This document shows, one piece after another, positions 35,484-47,192 of a stretch of DNA of 64,000 bases (positions are counted from its first letter, which is position 1; each line of letters starts with the position of its first letter). Source of the stretch: Malus domestica (lineage: Eukaryota > Streptophyta > Magnoliopsida > Rosales > Rosaceae); NCBI RefSeq assembly GCF_042453785.1, contig NC_091675.1, positions 5,158,501 to 5,222,500 on the forward strand, read 5' to 3'. The notes below the pieces were generated by a model that worked only from the letters and a program-made list of their open reading frames with translations, did not search any database and was not told the origin of the DNA. The position numbers and the translations under genes were made by a program.

Positions 35484-38400
35484 ATGGTTACTTCGAGCAG
35501 TGGAGGAGATCTGAAGGCTCCTATTTTCAATGGGATCAACTACGATTTTTGGTCCATCAAGATGAAGACCATATTCAAATCACATGATCTCTGGAATTTG
35601 GTGGACAAGGGTTATGAAACTGTAGAAACTGAAAATGATTCTAGCGATGAAGATCAACAGTCTGTGAGGAAGATAGCAATGAAAGTTAATGAAACAAGAG
35701 ATGCAAAAGCTCTTGGTATCATTCAAGGGGCAGTGTCTGATGAGATCTTTCCTCGAATCTCAAACTTTGAAACCTCCAAGACTGCATGGGATGTTCTTCA
35801 ACAAGAATTTCGTGGTGATAAAAAGGTTAGGTCTGTCAAACTACAATGTTTAAGAAGAGATTTTGAGTACACTAGGATGAATGATGGTGAAGCTCTATCT
35901 GTTTATTTAACAAGATTGACTGATATTGTGAATCAAATGAAAACTCTTGGTGAAGAACTGACAAATCAAAGATTAGTGCAAAAGATACTTATTAGCTTGC
36001 CTAAATCTTATGATTCCATCGCATCTATTATAGAAGAAACTAAAGACCTTGACTCCATTGAGGTTCAAGAAGTGATTGGTACATTGAAAGGCTATGAGCA
36101 GAGGTTAAATATGCATTCTGAAAACTTAGCTGAAAAGGCTTTTACTAGCCTAAGTGTGACTGAGAGAGATAGCAGTTACAGGGGTCAGGGGAGCAACTCA
36201 AATCAAAAGAAATTATGGAAAGGAAAAGGGAAGAAATGGGACAACAACCATACTTCACAATCAAAATCAGAATCTAGCAGTGAGTCTACCAAAACCAAGT
36301 GTAAAATCTGTGACAAATTACACTATGGTGTTTGCTGGTTCAAGGGAAAACCCAAATGCACCAAGTGTGACAGATTTGGCCATCTAGCAAAAGATTGTAA
36401 TCCAAGAAGGAACCAAGTTGTCAACTATGCACATAGAGCAGAAGAAGAGGAAGTAAATGTCTTTTATGCTTGTAGTGTTGCAAAAACTGAAAACAAGAAA
36501 GGAATCTGGTATATTGACAGTGGATGCAATAATCACATGACTGCATATGAATCCTTACTGATCAACATTGACAGAAGCTTCAATTGCAGAGTTAAAATGG
36601 GGAATGGACAACTAGTGGAAGCTACTGGAAAAGGAACTCTTGTTCTAGAGACAAAGGGTGGAAGAAGATTCATCAAGGATGTAATACTTGTACCAGGTCT
36701 TGATGAGAATCTCCTTAGTGTGGGACATATGATTGCTCATGGTTACTTCTTACTTTTTGGAGACAATATGGTGGAGATCTTTGATGACAGAAGCCTCCAA
36801 AACTTGGTAACACAAGTTGGCATGACAGAAAACAAAAGCTTTCCACTTATGCTAGATTACAATGATTCGATTGCTCTAAAAGCAAGTGTTGCAGAAAACT
36901 CTTGGTTATGGCATAAGAGGTTCGGACATCTCAACTTTCACAGTTTAAGGAGATTGGAGAAACTACAAATGGTGACTGGTCTTCCTGAGTTACAAGAGAC
37001 TAAAGAACCGTGTGAAGGTTGCATATTGGGGAAGCATCACAGGGACTCTTTTGAAACTGGAAGTGCATGGAGAGCAAGTCAACCTCTAGAACTCATACAC
37101 ACAGATGTGTGTGGTCCAATGAAGACACCTACACTCAGTGGGAACAGATATTTTCTGCTATTCATTGATGACTGCACCAGGATGGTTTGGGTATATCTTA
37201 TGAGAAACAAGAGTGAAGTCTTTTCAATCTTCAAGAAATTCAAAATGATGGTTGAACTTCAGAGTGGTCTCAAGATCAAAAGACTAAGAAGCGACAGAGG
37301 TGGTGAATTCACTTCACTTGAGTTCCAAGAATTCTGTGAAGGAGCAGGATTACAGAAGCAATTGACAGTGGCCTACACACCACAACAGAATGGTGTGGCT
37401 GAGAGGAAGAACAGGACCGTGGTTGAAATGACCAAGTCAATGCTCCATGATAAGAAAATGCCACTTTCTTTTTGGGGTGAAGCTGTCAATACATCTGTGT
37501 ATCTCCTAAACAGGTGTCCAACTAAAGCACTTGAGAAGAAAACACCGTTTGAGGCATTTAGTGGCAGAAAACCAAGTGTGAAGCACTTGAAGGTGTTCGG
37601 ATCAATCTGCTATGCACAGATACCATCTCAACTACGACACAAGCTTGAGATCAATAGTGTCAAGTGTGTCCTTGTAGGTTATGGAAGCTGTGAAAAGGGC
37701 TATAGGCTCTACAATATTGAGTCACGTAAAGTGATCCTCTCAAGGGATGTGGTGTTCAAGGAGAATGAAGCATGGAATTGGGAAACCAATAACATAGACA
37801 CCATCTCATTTCCACTAGCAATGGAAGAAGCACAAGCTGAAGTGCAAAATGTGAATGAACCTGTTATACAAGATGAGAGTCAAACTGATTTTTCAACTCC
37901 AACACAAGGATCTCAGTCCTCTACTTCAAATGCAGAAGGACAAGAATTACAGGATTCCTCCCCTGAAACAACTCCATCGAGAATGAGGAGTTTAAATGAG
38001 ATCTATGCAGTGTGTAACTATTGTGTTGTTGAACCTGAGAGTTTTGAAGAAGCTGAGAAGGATCAATCCTGGCAGAAAGCAATGAGTGAAGAAATTGCCA
38101 TGATTGAAAAAAACTCTACTTGGAAATTGGTAAATAGACCGAGTGATAAACCTGTGATAGGTGTGAAATGGATTTACAAGATCAAACTGAATTTGGATGG
38201 ATCAATACAGAAGAACAAAGCAAGATTAGTTGCCAAGGGCTACTCACAACAACCTGGGGTAGATTTCAATGAAACCTTTGCCCCAGTGGCAAGGTTAGAC
38301 ACCATTAGAACATTGATTGCTCTTGCTGCCCAAAAGGGATGGAAACTTCACCAGTTAGATGTCAAATCAGCTTTTCTAAATGGCATTTTGGAGGAAGAAG

Positions 38401-39590
38401 TATATGTGGATCAACCACAAGGATTTGAAGTGCCAAATAAAGAGGAGAAGGTCTACAAGTTAAACAAAGCACTGTATGGACTCAAACAAGCCCCCAGGGC
38501 TTGGTACAGTGAGATAGACTCCTATTTCAGCAAGAGTGGATTTAACAAAAGTCCTAGTGAAGCAACATTATATACAAAAACTGGTGAGAACTCTGAGATG
38601 CTTATTGTGTCTATATATGTTGATGATGTGGTCTTTACTGGTAATTGTGAAGAAATGATTGAAGAATTCAGAAGGGAAATGATGAGACAATATGAGATGT
38701 CGGATCTTGGCTTGTTGCATCACTTCTTAGGAATTGGAGTAATACAAGAAACTACTGGGATTTTCATACATCAACAGAAGTATGCACAATCACTGCTTGA
38801 AAGATTCAATCTGAAAGGATGCAAATCTGTGGCAACACCATTGATCACGAATGAGAAACTTTGTAAAGTGGATGGTTCTGAATCTGCTGATGAATGCTTA
38901 TACCGAAGAATGGTTGGAAGTCTGCTTTATTTGACTGCTACAAGACCTGACATTATGTATGCAGCCAGTCTCTTATCAAGGTTTATGCATAATCCCACGA
39001 GAATTCACATGGGAACTGCTAAGAGAGTACTAAGGTATATCTCAGGGACCTTGGATTATGGAATCAAATATGAAAAGGGAGAAAAAGCAATTCTGGTAGG
39101 CTTCTGTGACAGCGATTGGGGTGGCAGTGAAGATGACATGAGAAGTACCTCAGGATATGCATTTACATTCGGTTCTGGGATATTTTCTTGGGCTTCTGTC
39201 AAGCAACAAAGTGTTGCATTGTCTACGGCTGAAGCAGAGTATGTGAGTGCTGCAATGGCTACCTCCCAAGCTATATGGTTGAGGTTTGTGTTAAAGGATT
39301 TTGGTGAAATGCAAGTGGATGCTTCACCACTTATGTGTGACAACACATCAGCAATAGCTATGACCAAGAATCCTATTTTTCATCAGAAAACCAAGCATAT
39401 CAAAAGGAAGTTTCACTTCATAAGGGAAGCCTTGCAGGAGAATACCATTGAACTGATCTACTGTAAATCACAGGATCAAATGGCCGACATCTTCACCAAA
39501 GCTCTACCGAGGGAAAGGTTTGTCTATCTCAGAGGAATGCTTGGGATCAAAACCAGAATTCATTTAAAGGGGAGTGTTGGAATTAAATAG
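35484..39590 (+). CDS. Copia gag-pol polyprotein
   Basis: The first ATG of the open frame is at 35484 ([17 protein letters not shown]), giving 1368 aa; the frame is open further upstream but without ATG. Domains in order: gag (about 1-230, [14 protein letters not shown] and LKGYEQRL), CCHC knuckle [14 protein letters not shown] (about 291-304), aspartic protease DSGCNNHM (Asp near 345), integrase zinc finger [11 protein letters not shown] and [10 protein letters not shown] (about 476-520), integrase core with HTDVCGP, SDRGGEF and NGVAERKNR (Asp 540, Asp 604, Glu 640 approximately), reverse transcriptase with [11 protein letters not shown] and YVDDVVFTG (about 880-1120), and RNase H with DSDWGG and STAEAEY (about 1200-1330). 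This order (integrase before reverse transcriptase) defines Ty1/copia. The stop codon lies inside the 3' LTR, 16 bp past its start. No stop or frameshift interrupts the frame. Confidence 0.97.
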   Translation: MVTSSSGGDLKAPIFNGINYDFWSIKMKTIFKSHDLWNLVDKGYETVETENDSSDEDQQSVRKIAMKVNETRDAKALGIIQGAVSDEIFPRISNFETSKTAWDVLQQEFRGDKKVRSVKLQCLRRDFEYTRMNDGEALSVYLTRLTDIVNQMKTLGEELTNQRLVQKILISLPKSYDSIASIIEETKDLDSIEVQEVIGTLKGYEQRLNMHSENLAEKAFTSLSVTERDSSYRGQGSNSNQKKLWKGKGKKWDNNHTSQSKSESSSESTKTKCKICDKLHYGVCWFKGKPKCTKCDRFGHLAKDCNPRRNQVVNYAHRAEEEEVNVFYACSVAKTENKKGIWYIDSGCNNHMTAYESLLINIDRSFNCRVKMGNGQLVEATGKGTLVLETKGGRRFIKDVILVPGLDENLLSVGHMIAHGYFLLFGDNMVEIFDDRSLQNLVTQVGMTENKSFPLMLDYNDSIALKASVAENSWLWHKRFGHLNFHSLRRLEKLQMVTGLPELQETKEPCEGCILGKHHRDSFETGSAWRASQPLELIHTDVCGPMKTPTLSGNRYFLLFIDDCTRMVWVYLMRNKSEVFSIFKKFKMMVELQSGLKIKRLRSDRGGEFTSLEFQEFCEGAGLQKQLTVAYTPQQNGVAERKNRTVVEMTKSMLHDKKMPLSFWGEAVNTSVYLLNRCPTKALEKKTPFEAFSGRKPSVKHLKVFGSICYAQIPSQLRHKLEINSVKCVLVGYGSCEKGYRLYNIESRKVILSRDVVFKENEAWNWETNNIDTISFPLAMEEAQAEVQNVNEPVIQDESQTDFSTPTQGSQSSTSNAEGQELQDSSPETTPSRMRSLNEIYAVCNYCVVEPESFEEAEKDQSWQKAMSEEIAMIEKNSTWKLVNRPSDKPVIGVKWIYKIKLNLDGSIQKNKARLVAKGYSQQPGVDFNETFAPVARLDTIRTLIALAAQKGWKLHQLDVKSAFLNGILEEEVYVDQPQGFEVPNKEEKVYKLNKALYGLKQAPRAWYSEIDSYFSKSGFNKSPSEATLYTKTGENSEMLIVSIYVDDVVFTGNCEEMIEEFRREMMRQYEMSDLGLLHHFLGIGVIQETTGIFIHQQKYAQSLLERFNLKGCKSVATPLITNEKLCKVDGSESADECLYRRMVGSLLYLTATRPDIMYAASLLSRFMHNPTRIHMGTAKRVLRYISGTLDYGIKYEKGEKAILVGFCDSDWGGSEDDMRSTSGYAFTFGSGIFSWASVKQQSVALSTAEAEYVSAAMATSQAIWLRFVLKDFGEMQVDASPLMCDNTSAIAMTKNPIFHQKTKHIKRKFHFIREALQENTIELIYCKSQDQMADIFTKALPRERFVYLRGMLGIKTRIHLKGSVGIK
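39566..39574 (+). other. Polypurine tract of the copia element
   Basis: AAAGGGGAG directly precedes the 3' LTR and is the expected plus-strand primer. It overlaps the end of the polyprotein frame. Confidence 0.85.
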
Positions 39591-39869
39591 AATTCAGTTT
39601 TGTTCAAGTGTTTAAGAAAGAAGAAATCAATAGAAAAGTGTATGTCTAGTCTCATAAGACAAGTGTATGCTTTAGATCTTTGTTTTGAATCAAGGGCTGA
39701 GATTGCTCTAGATTAGCTTGTAAGGAAATATCCTAAGTTGATATTTATTGAAATATCTGTGATTACTTCACAGATAAGAAACCTTTCACATTCCCCCCGA
39801 TTCTGTGTTCTCTATTTCATTTTTTCTTGTCTGCCTCCAGGAACCAAACTAACTCACCAGAATTTATCA
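39575..39869 (+). repeat. 3' LTR of the copia element
   Basis: 295 bp, same sequence as the 5' LTR. Its first 16 bp include the polyprotein stop codon. Confidence 0.95.
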
Positions 39870-39874
39870 ACTCA

Positions 39875-42800
39875 TAATATTGTTGATGCGCGAAACTTTG
39901 ACTATCGAATAGTGGGTGAAATTAACCTCAAGAAACGTGCTTCGTTTAGTAGGTAGAGAATCACAGATGCCGGATAGTAAGTATCGAAGGGCATATTAAA
40001 GTGTCTCATTTACCAATGGTTCACTTTTGCAAAGACATAGTTGATGGACCTAATTAAACCTCTACTCTGCGCCGCGTTTGTGTTTAGTGTTTGAATAATG
40101 TGTTCACTGTTTCCATAATTCTAAGCATAATTGAGGGTCTCCAATCTCCATAGTTATAATTCAGTATCCACTGAGAAAATAATAAATCCTCACATTGAAT
40201 GCGTTCAATATATCTGCGATTAAGTTTTCAAATTTGACTCGAATAATTACATGATCATTGCGACTTGGGAGTGATTGTAATTGCTAGCCTTCTGGTTGAT
40301 CTCAATAACTGTTCTAATATATATAGCATGTGACGCTTGTTTCTGAGAAAAAAAAAAAAATCTAGCTCAAAATGATTCAAACCTAATTAACCTGCATGCA
40401 TGGCAAAATTAATTAGCTCGAACAATGATAGAACAATGAAAAACGTCTTAATAAATATTTATCCTCTCCAACTGTTAATCTTTAAATTTTACAACTGTAT
40501 TTGATATGATTGTTGGATGATATTTCATGATATAATTGTACATGATTTTTCATTTCATGTGTGTGTTAGAATATAATACTTCGGTTGTTTACGTAATTTT
40601 CAAGTTCTCGGAGTTAGCCTTATAAAACCCTAGCTATGGAGGACGAGAGTGATGGACTCCAACGATATATTGATAATCATAATTAACTTAATCTGAAGAA
40701 AAAAAAATATAGTGTTATACATTAGCATATTTATTGAATACGTATGCAATGATGTACTATGCATAAATTGAACTGAATTTCAATAAAGTATAATGATGAG
40801 TATAAATATTTAGTAATCACAATCACGTATGTAACGAAGTAAACACATGCAAAAGGAGGAGTTCGTATAATGTTAATGAGGATATTGGTTTATCTCATGA
40901 AGTGAAAAGAAAAGAAAAGATAAGGGTGAGGTTTGAAGAGTTCAAAGATGGCATACAGCAGCATCGGCCATAAAAGAAGAGAAGATGTTATACCTCTGGA
41001 ACCAATTGCTTGATCTCATTTTCTCTCTGGACTTTTATCAACAATCCATATCTTATCACTGTCTTTCTTGCTTTATCTTTTTAGGTTGAAATACGGTACA
41101 GTCTATGCCCTAAAAGCAAACCAAAGTGTAAGGAACAACAAAGACATGTCATACAAATTTTAAAGATATTGTTCCCCGATTGCAGCATTCTCCCCCTACC
41201 CAGCTTTCACCTTTTCTTGCTTTTTCTATCCATCTTCTTTTCGTTATGTAAAATTAATTTCTTTTAAATCTTCTTCTAATTAAGTGCTAATCCATTCCTT
41301 TATGTTGATAATGCGGCTTAATTCTCCACTTTCTTTTTTGGTTCCTCTTTCCCATAATTCCTACCTTTCATCCACTGCACTTACACATCTCTCAAGGTCT
41401 AACTAACATGCTCTTATGCAACATTCATTTAAAACTAGATGCAAAATTAAATATATATCCCTCGCAAATTTATATCTTTTGCATAGGGAAAAATAAAAAT
41501 CCAAACTCTAAACATATTTTAATCCTAACACTACTACGTTACTTCATTTTTTTAGCATTTCGACCGAGCCTAGCAGATTATACACTTGTAACTAAGCAGT
41601 GTGTTAAAGTGATAGGTTGTACGATAAAACATTGTTGATGTCAAATCAAACACGTCTTAAACCCTCAAGTTAGTAAGACAGCTGATGATCGAGATTGTCA
41701 TGTGATGGTATAATTATCGCATCCAAGTTCTAAAATGCAGCAATATAGACTTGATATAGTATACGAGATCGCCAATAATATATGAGCGAAATCTTGAGCC
41801 TTCATATTTTTAAGCACTAGGCATGCAATTTTTTTCAAAAGGGGAAGTAAGTAGAAAGCACATGAGGTGCTTCTTGCGGGTGTCTTTTGTGAATTATAAA
41901 CGATTAATTAGTGAGATCGATTGGTTAATTCAATACGTGACTACAAGTGGCAGAAATCTAATGTATAAAATTCATTAATTCCCCCTAAGTTTCGAGGCAA
42001 ACACAGGATTGGGATATAATTTATGAAAATATTACGTGGATATTTAAATGCAACGGTCATATATAAAATCTGAAATTAACCAAACGATTTGGGGACAGTA
42101 CATGTATGCGTGTGTGTATATATATACATGGAGAGATTTTTCAGTGCTCCGAAAACATGGCCTTGTATACTAGTGTTATAATACAAGTAGTTAGATACTT
42201 AAAAAAAAAATTACAACCACTTATATATCATACTTACCATGCCGTGTTTCGACACACTAAAAATTTCTCATATATATGGCCATATTGTAGATGTACAGAG
42301 GTCTTACTCTACTTTGGAGCTCTAGTTGACTAAGCCTTGTTTGGTGGGGGATGCCACGTACCACATGACCCTTTTGCTCTTTGGAAATATTGAAGGGTCC
42401 TTAGGGTTTAGGGTAATTGTATGACATTGCCTTGATTATCAGAAAGCGATTTTAACAGCATTTCACATGAATAACTAAAACTATTTCTAAACAATAAAAA
42501 CACACCGTCAAAAACATACATTAAGCGCTTTGAACTACATTTTGAGAAAGCATTTGGTTTGCTAGTAAAAACTTTGTTGTGCTTCTATTAACATCGCTTA
42601 TGATACAAACGCTTAAAAAAGCAAAAACGTTTCACACAGTCATTTACAAACAGACCCTTAATCACTATTAGATTTTAAAGTGAATTTTAATAATTGAAGC
42701 TAAAATAGAGCATAAATACTAAATAGGTACCCTAATTTAGTATGAGAGGAAATGAAAGAGCTTATAGGCTTGTCCTGCATTGAAACACGAGGTGTCAAAT

Positions 42801-43835
42801 TTGGGTGGTTTCCAACTGTTGGTCTTTGTTCTAGTCCCCTAAGTCATACAAGATTTAGCTCATCCATCGAGGTCAAACCTTATTTAGAACACCAACAATA
42901 CTTGTGGCCGACAACATCTTCTTCTAACCACATGCATTCAACCCCTTCCCTCCTTTCCTAATCCTCCTTGCTCAATTCTCATCTCTCCCCGTTTAAATAT
43001 ATATATATATAAGATTAGAATTCGGAAATACATCATTTTTATACACAATTTAACACGTTTTCTAGACTCTTATTTTGTATTTTTTTTTCAAAAATTTAAA
43101 TCGTTTACATTTCAATTCATCATTATGCATTCATAGATTATTTTGAAAAATTTAAATAAATTCAAAATCATTAAAACATTTATTTTTTTAGAAAGAAAAT
43201 GAACAAATACAATTTTATAATAAAGTAGTAAATTTAATTCAACAATCATATGACTTCAGACTTGAATGATTATTAACAAATACGATATTTAGAAGAAGAC
43301 AACAAAAATAAACCATTAGATCCTTGAAATAAATTACAAAGGGAACCCCAGATACATCTCAAATGTGTGTCAAAGGATCCTAACATATATATGTATATGC
43401 ATAATTTTTAAGGGATTTTTAACAACAGAATATTTAAATAAATTAAGAATAATGAACAATGTGGAAGGTAGCTAGTAGCTAGCTACATAGATATTATTGC
43501 TTTGTTTTTTGTTTTTTTCTTGAAAAAGGCCATGCAAGAGGGTAAGAGGAGATATATATAATTATACTGCCCTGCAGCTGCTGCAAGTACTCTCTTCATT
43601 GTTATGTTCTTAAAACTTTCCTCCGGATAAAATGCCAACCATCTCCGTTTCCTAATTCTCCGAGACATCCACCATCACACATGGATCGGATCATCCGGAT
43701 TGGATTGTATTGGACTGGACTGGATTGGGAGAATCAGGATGAAAATTCAAAGATGGTAGGCAATTTAACAAATCCACATAAGTATTATTAGACATGGAAA
43801 ATACTTTTTTTTGGTAGATGGAACCAATTGAGGAA
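39875..43835. other. Intergenic and cyclin 3' flank, nothing else recognised
   Basis: 4 kb of AT-rich DNA. Short open frames (41408-41638, 42106-42333, 42752-42961) show no family resemblance. A short (AT)n run lies near 42999. The last few hundred bases before 43836 should hold the 3' UTR of the cyclin gene, which reads leftward. Confidence 0.4.
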
Positions 43836-45306
43836 CTAGCGAGGGATGATGCTGAGGATATCTGCATTAGGGTTCTGGTTGAGCTTCCTCTTCTTCGACA
43901 GAGGCTCCGGCGAGGATGAGACTGATGATCCAACGGCCCACGAATCATTCGAGCTATCAGAGCTAAATGACACATCCATCACTCCATTGGGACTGCTTGG
44001 AACTGAACCAAACTTACGCTTGTTGGATTGGTTGCCATTGCCTTTGCCTCCGGAAGATGTTAATTCCGATATGAGCTTACAGCAATCATCCACTTTGTCC
44101 TGTTTAAAGTTCAATCAAAATCTAAGGACTTGTATAAAAGTTTCAAAATTTCTCCTTCGAACGGGAAAGATTAGTACTTTTCGGATATTTAAGGGTAACA
44201 ATTAGCAAACCTTATTGATGCCCAGAATTCCCAAGAGCTGAGTTTGGTATTCGATTAGTAGACACGGTTCTATGTTATTGACAACGTGCAGCATTGTGGC
44301 AGTGGCAACTACAGATGGAAGGAAAGACATGAACCTAGAATCTGCATTAACAAAAACATTCCAAATTCCAACACTGTAAGACAAAGCGTAAAGATCGCAG
44401 CTTTACTTTGTTTTCGATCATGTTATTACGAAAATCAAATCGAATCAATGGCAGAAGAACAAGATTTGGATACCTGAAATTAGATTCAGAAGGATGAGCT
44501 CACATCTCTTGAGGAATTCCCAACAGAGATGGTTTTTCAGACCGAGTCTTCGGGTGATGTAATCGATGAACGAAATCGGAGTGACAGGATTCATCTTCCA
44601 TTGGAGAGTTGAGAGCACCAAAATCTCCATTCGTTTGATTGTTCTATCTTCAAACACATACTTACTATCCTCCACCTTAAAAACACACAAAAAAAAAACC
44701 CCAACAAATTTCAACAACCACACACATAGGACAAGATTCAAGAAACCAAACACATTGTACCAAACAACATACTTGGAAATCCTGCAAAAGGGGGACTTGG
44801 GTCTCCTCAACTTTGGCAGCAAGAGAGATACATGCCACCGCAGCGAGCTGAGTCATCCACGGCTTCTCAACCTGAAGCTGGAGGCTGGATAAGAACCTGT
44901 CGAAGTAATCCGCCGCGAGCACCGCCGTGAGGGCGGAGAAAGAGTAGTGGGAAGTGACTCTCAGCATCCAATCCACCGCCTCTCTGCGAGCTCCGGCCAG
45001 AGAGGGGCTGATTTGGAGGGGTTTCTGGAGCTCGTTTTGCTCTGATTCTTTGGATAACAGAGACATTAGCTCCTCATTGTCCCAAAACAGGTCTTGCTCG
45101 ACAAAGATTGGAGCTTTTATTGGTTTAAACGACGAAACATTGCTGTAAAAACTATCTTCTACTAATTCCTCTTCTGGGAAATAATCCACTGCGCTCACTT
45201 GCTCATCCACCAAATGCTCTTCGGAGCAGTACAGAGCGTCCAAAAGGAAAACTGGGTTTTGTTCTTCACTTGATTCTACTGCTTGATGATGATGTTTTCG
45301 ATCCAT
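43836..45306 (-). CDS. CYCD3: D-type cyclin (CYCD3 group)
   Basis: Four exons on the minus strand: 45306-44773, 44675-44474, 44341-44211 and 44099-43836, giving 376 aa. The product binds CDKA and promotes G1/S entry by phosphorylating the retinoblastoma-related protein. Seen in the sequence: the RBR-binding LxCxE motif (LYCSE, residues 25-29); the cyclin box with REAVDWMLRVTSHYSFS, DYFDRFLSS, WMTQLAAVACISLAAKVEE and TQVPLLQDFQV; the C-terminal cyclin fold with RMEILVLSTLQWKM, TPISFIDYI and FLPSVVATATM; and a Ser/Pro-rich tail with SSNDSWA and KKRK. FLLDALYC and AAKVEETQVPLL place it with CYCD3 rather than CYCD1, 2 or 4. Introns are 97, 132 and 111 bp with GT-AG ends. Nothing is broken. Which CYCD3 member it is cannot be told from here. 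Confidence 0.93.
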
Positions 45307-45417
45307 CTTATTCTGAGAAGAGGAGGTTTGGTTCTGGGTTCATTCCTTCATTGAAAAGCCAGAGGCTGAGAGAGTGCAAAGAAGAAAGATAGTACGTCTC
45401 TATCTTAATCTCTATCT

Positions 45418-45418
<1 letters not shown>

Positions 45419-45453
<35 letters not shown>
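45419..45453. repeat. (CT)n microsatellite in the cyclin 5' leader region
   Basis: About 17 CT units 113 bp upstream of the cyclin start codon, read as GA on the sense strand. Probably within the 5' UTR or core promoter. Confidence 0.8.
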
Positions 45454-45454
<1 letters not shown>

Positions 45455-47080
45455 AAGTAAGAACTGTCTCTGATTGATAAGCAGTGGGGGAAGAGGAGGG
45501 GAGGGACTGACACAAGCCCCAAATATGCGTTTTAATTTGTGGGTTTTAGTTTTTCCCCACTGTCACTTTGAAATAAAACTCTTTATTTTTCTTTTTATTT
45601 TGAGTTAAACTTTTTATTCTTCTTTATACAAATGATATTTCTTTTTCTGATTTAATATTATTCTACTCGTAAAGGCAATGAATTTGATCCGAGTCACATA
45701 ATAAACGATCAATTCATACTAATTAGGTATCAACTTTGTCCTGATAAAAAAAATCAAATTTGTTATTTTATGAGTTATATATTAGACATTTCACTTATAA
45801 AAAAATACAATAAAATTTTAGTGCTAATGAATTCCTAGAAGTTTCTAAATATCTCTAAAATATTTGTATTGTGTCGTTCTCTACATGTTATAATATGAAT
45901 GTCTAACAAGGTTTGCTTTGATATCTCCTACTCCTCAAATCTTACCAAAAAATATATAAGCATGTTATAACTTGTGTAAAAATAAAACATAAATGTTTTG
46001 AATATATAATTAATATTCTCAGCTTATACAAATAAGACTGAAAAATAAAAATAAAACTCGAAACTACAAATATAAATAAAAAAAAAAATTTCAAAAAATA
46101 GTTATGTTAATTACTTAACCGTTATCTTCCCGTTTTCAATTTGTGAAAAGAAAAGATTGACACGTGACATTTTGTATCTTGTATTAGTTCTACATGAAGT
46201 CATCGAGTACTGTGAACCGTCAGATCTGAGGACCATACGATGAACATGCGTATTGATAGCCAAGGTGAATAAAGAATGTCTTGAGCTGGTAGAGTGTATG
46301 AGTGGCCAGGCTTTAAAGGATATCTTGTACATTTTTGTTAAGTTGTGGTTTAATTAAAAGTAATGTTATCTAATTTGATCACTTCAGATTACCTTACTAA
46401 TTAATAGCGATGAAATTCATTTGTATTAGAGAGGTGATCAATAGTGTAGTTCAAATAGAAACACTCGTTAATTATATATTAAGTTTGTTATTATGTATTA
46501 CGTTTCATCTACCCTTGTTTTTAAAACAAGACATATCATGTTGAGAAAACTCGCATTAAAGATATGATCAACAATGTGGTTCAAATAGCAACACTCATGT
46601 TTCAACATTAACTCTATTGATGAGAAAACTCACTTTCAACGTTGAAGAAAGAAGAATGTAGAATCATCGTTTAGACCTTAAACTTTAGGTTTCTAGTCTT
46701 GCATTTGTTAATTGCTTCTATTTTAGATTTGAAGTATCAAATTTTAGGTGCATCCCAATCAAAATTTCTAAACACACCATTATATGCGAGAGTTATTATT
46801 AGCATTCCCAAATAACATTCAACGCTCTCATTTCTTCAACATCTTCAAAGAGTGCAGTACAACTTTTTTGGAGTCCCGATAATAGCTTCCTTCAGTATCC
46901 TTCTTGATAACTGACAATGCCAATAATAGACGGCTTAATAATTATTAAAGAAAATTGAGTAAAAATGAGATTTGAATTTCCTACATAAAGAATTTTCATT
47001 TGTACAGTTTATGTTTATTTGTCAGTTGGTATAAATGATAAACGGTGGCCTATTTTTTAGTCTTTCGGGATCGGAGTCGG
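45454..47080. other. Upstream region of the cyclin gene
   Basis: AT-rich DNA with no gene. It presumably contains CYCD3 promoter sequence. No clear core elements were assigned. Confidence 0.4.
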
Positions 47081-47192
47081 TGGGTTTGGCGCGAGAGCGA
47101 ACACCTTCGCGCGAAAAAATAATAAAGGAATCCTCTGGGTTTGGCGCGAGCGCGAACACCTTCACGCTAAAAAATAATAAAGGAATCCTCTG
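47081..47192. promoter_or_regulatory. Tandem 55-bp repeat carrying E2F-like motifs
   Basis: Two copies (47081-47135 and 47136-47192) share TGGGTTTGGCGCGAG ... AATAATAAAGGAATCCTCTG. Each has TTTGGCGC, which fits the E2F consensus TTTSSCGC. The first copy also has GCGCGAAA, the reverse complement of TTTCGCGC, while in the second copy this site is altered (CACGCTAAA). The block is a GC-rich island in AT-rich DNA, about 1.8 kb upstream of the cyclin start. Function is inferred only from motif match. Confidence 0.5.

Larger units (their letters stand above)
35058..39869 (+). mobile_element. Complete Ty1/copia LTR retrotransposon, 4812 bp
   Basis: Two 295-bp LTRs (35058-35352 and 39575-39869) start TGTTGG and end TATCA. 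They match at every base when read line by line. The 5-bp target duplication ACTCA lies at 35053-35057 and 39870-39874. A primer binding site TGGTATCAGAGC (initiator Met tRNA type) follows the left LTR directly, and a polypurine tract AAAGGGGAG precedes the right LTR. One uninterrupted gag-pol frame fills the interior. All parts needed for autonomous transposition appear intact, and identical LTRs imply a very recent insertion. Confidence 0.97.
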
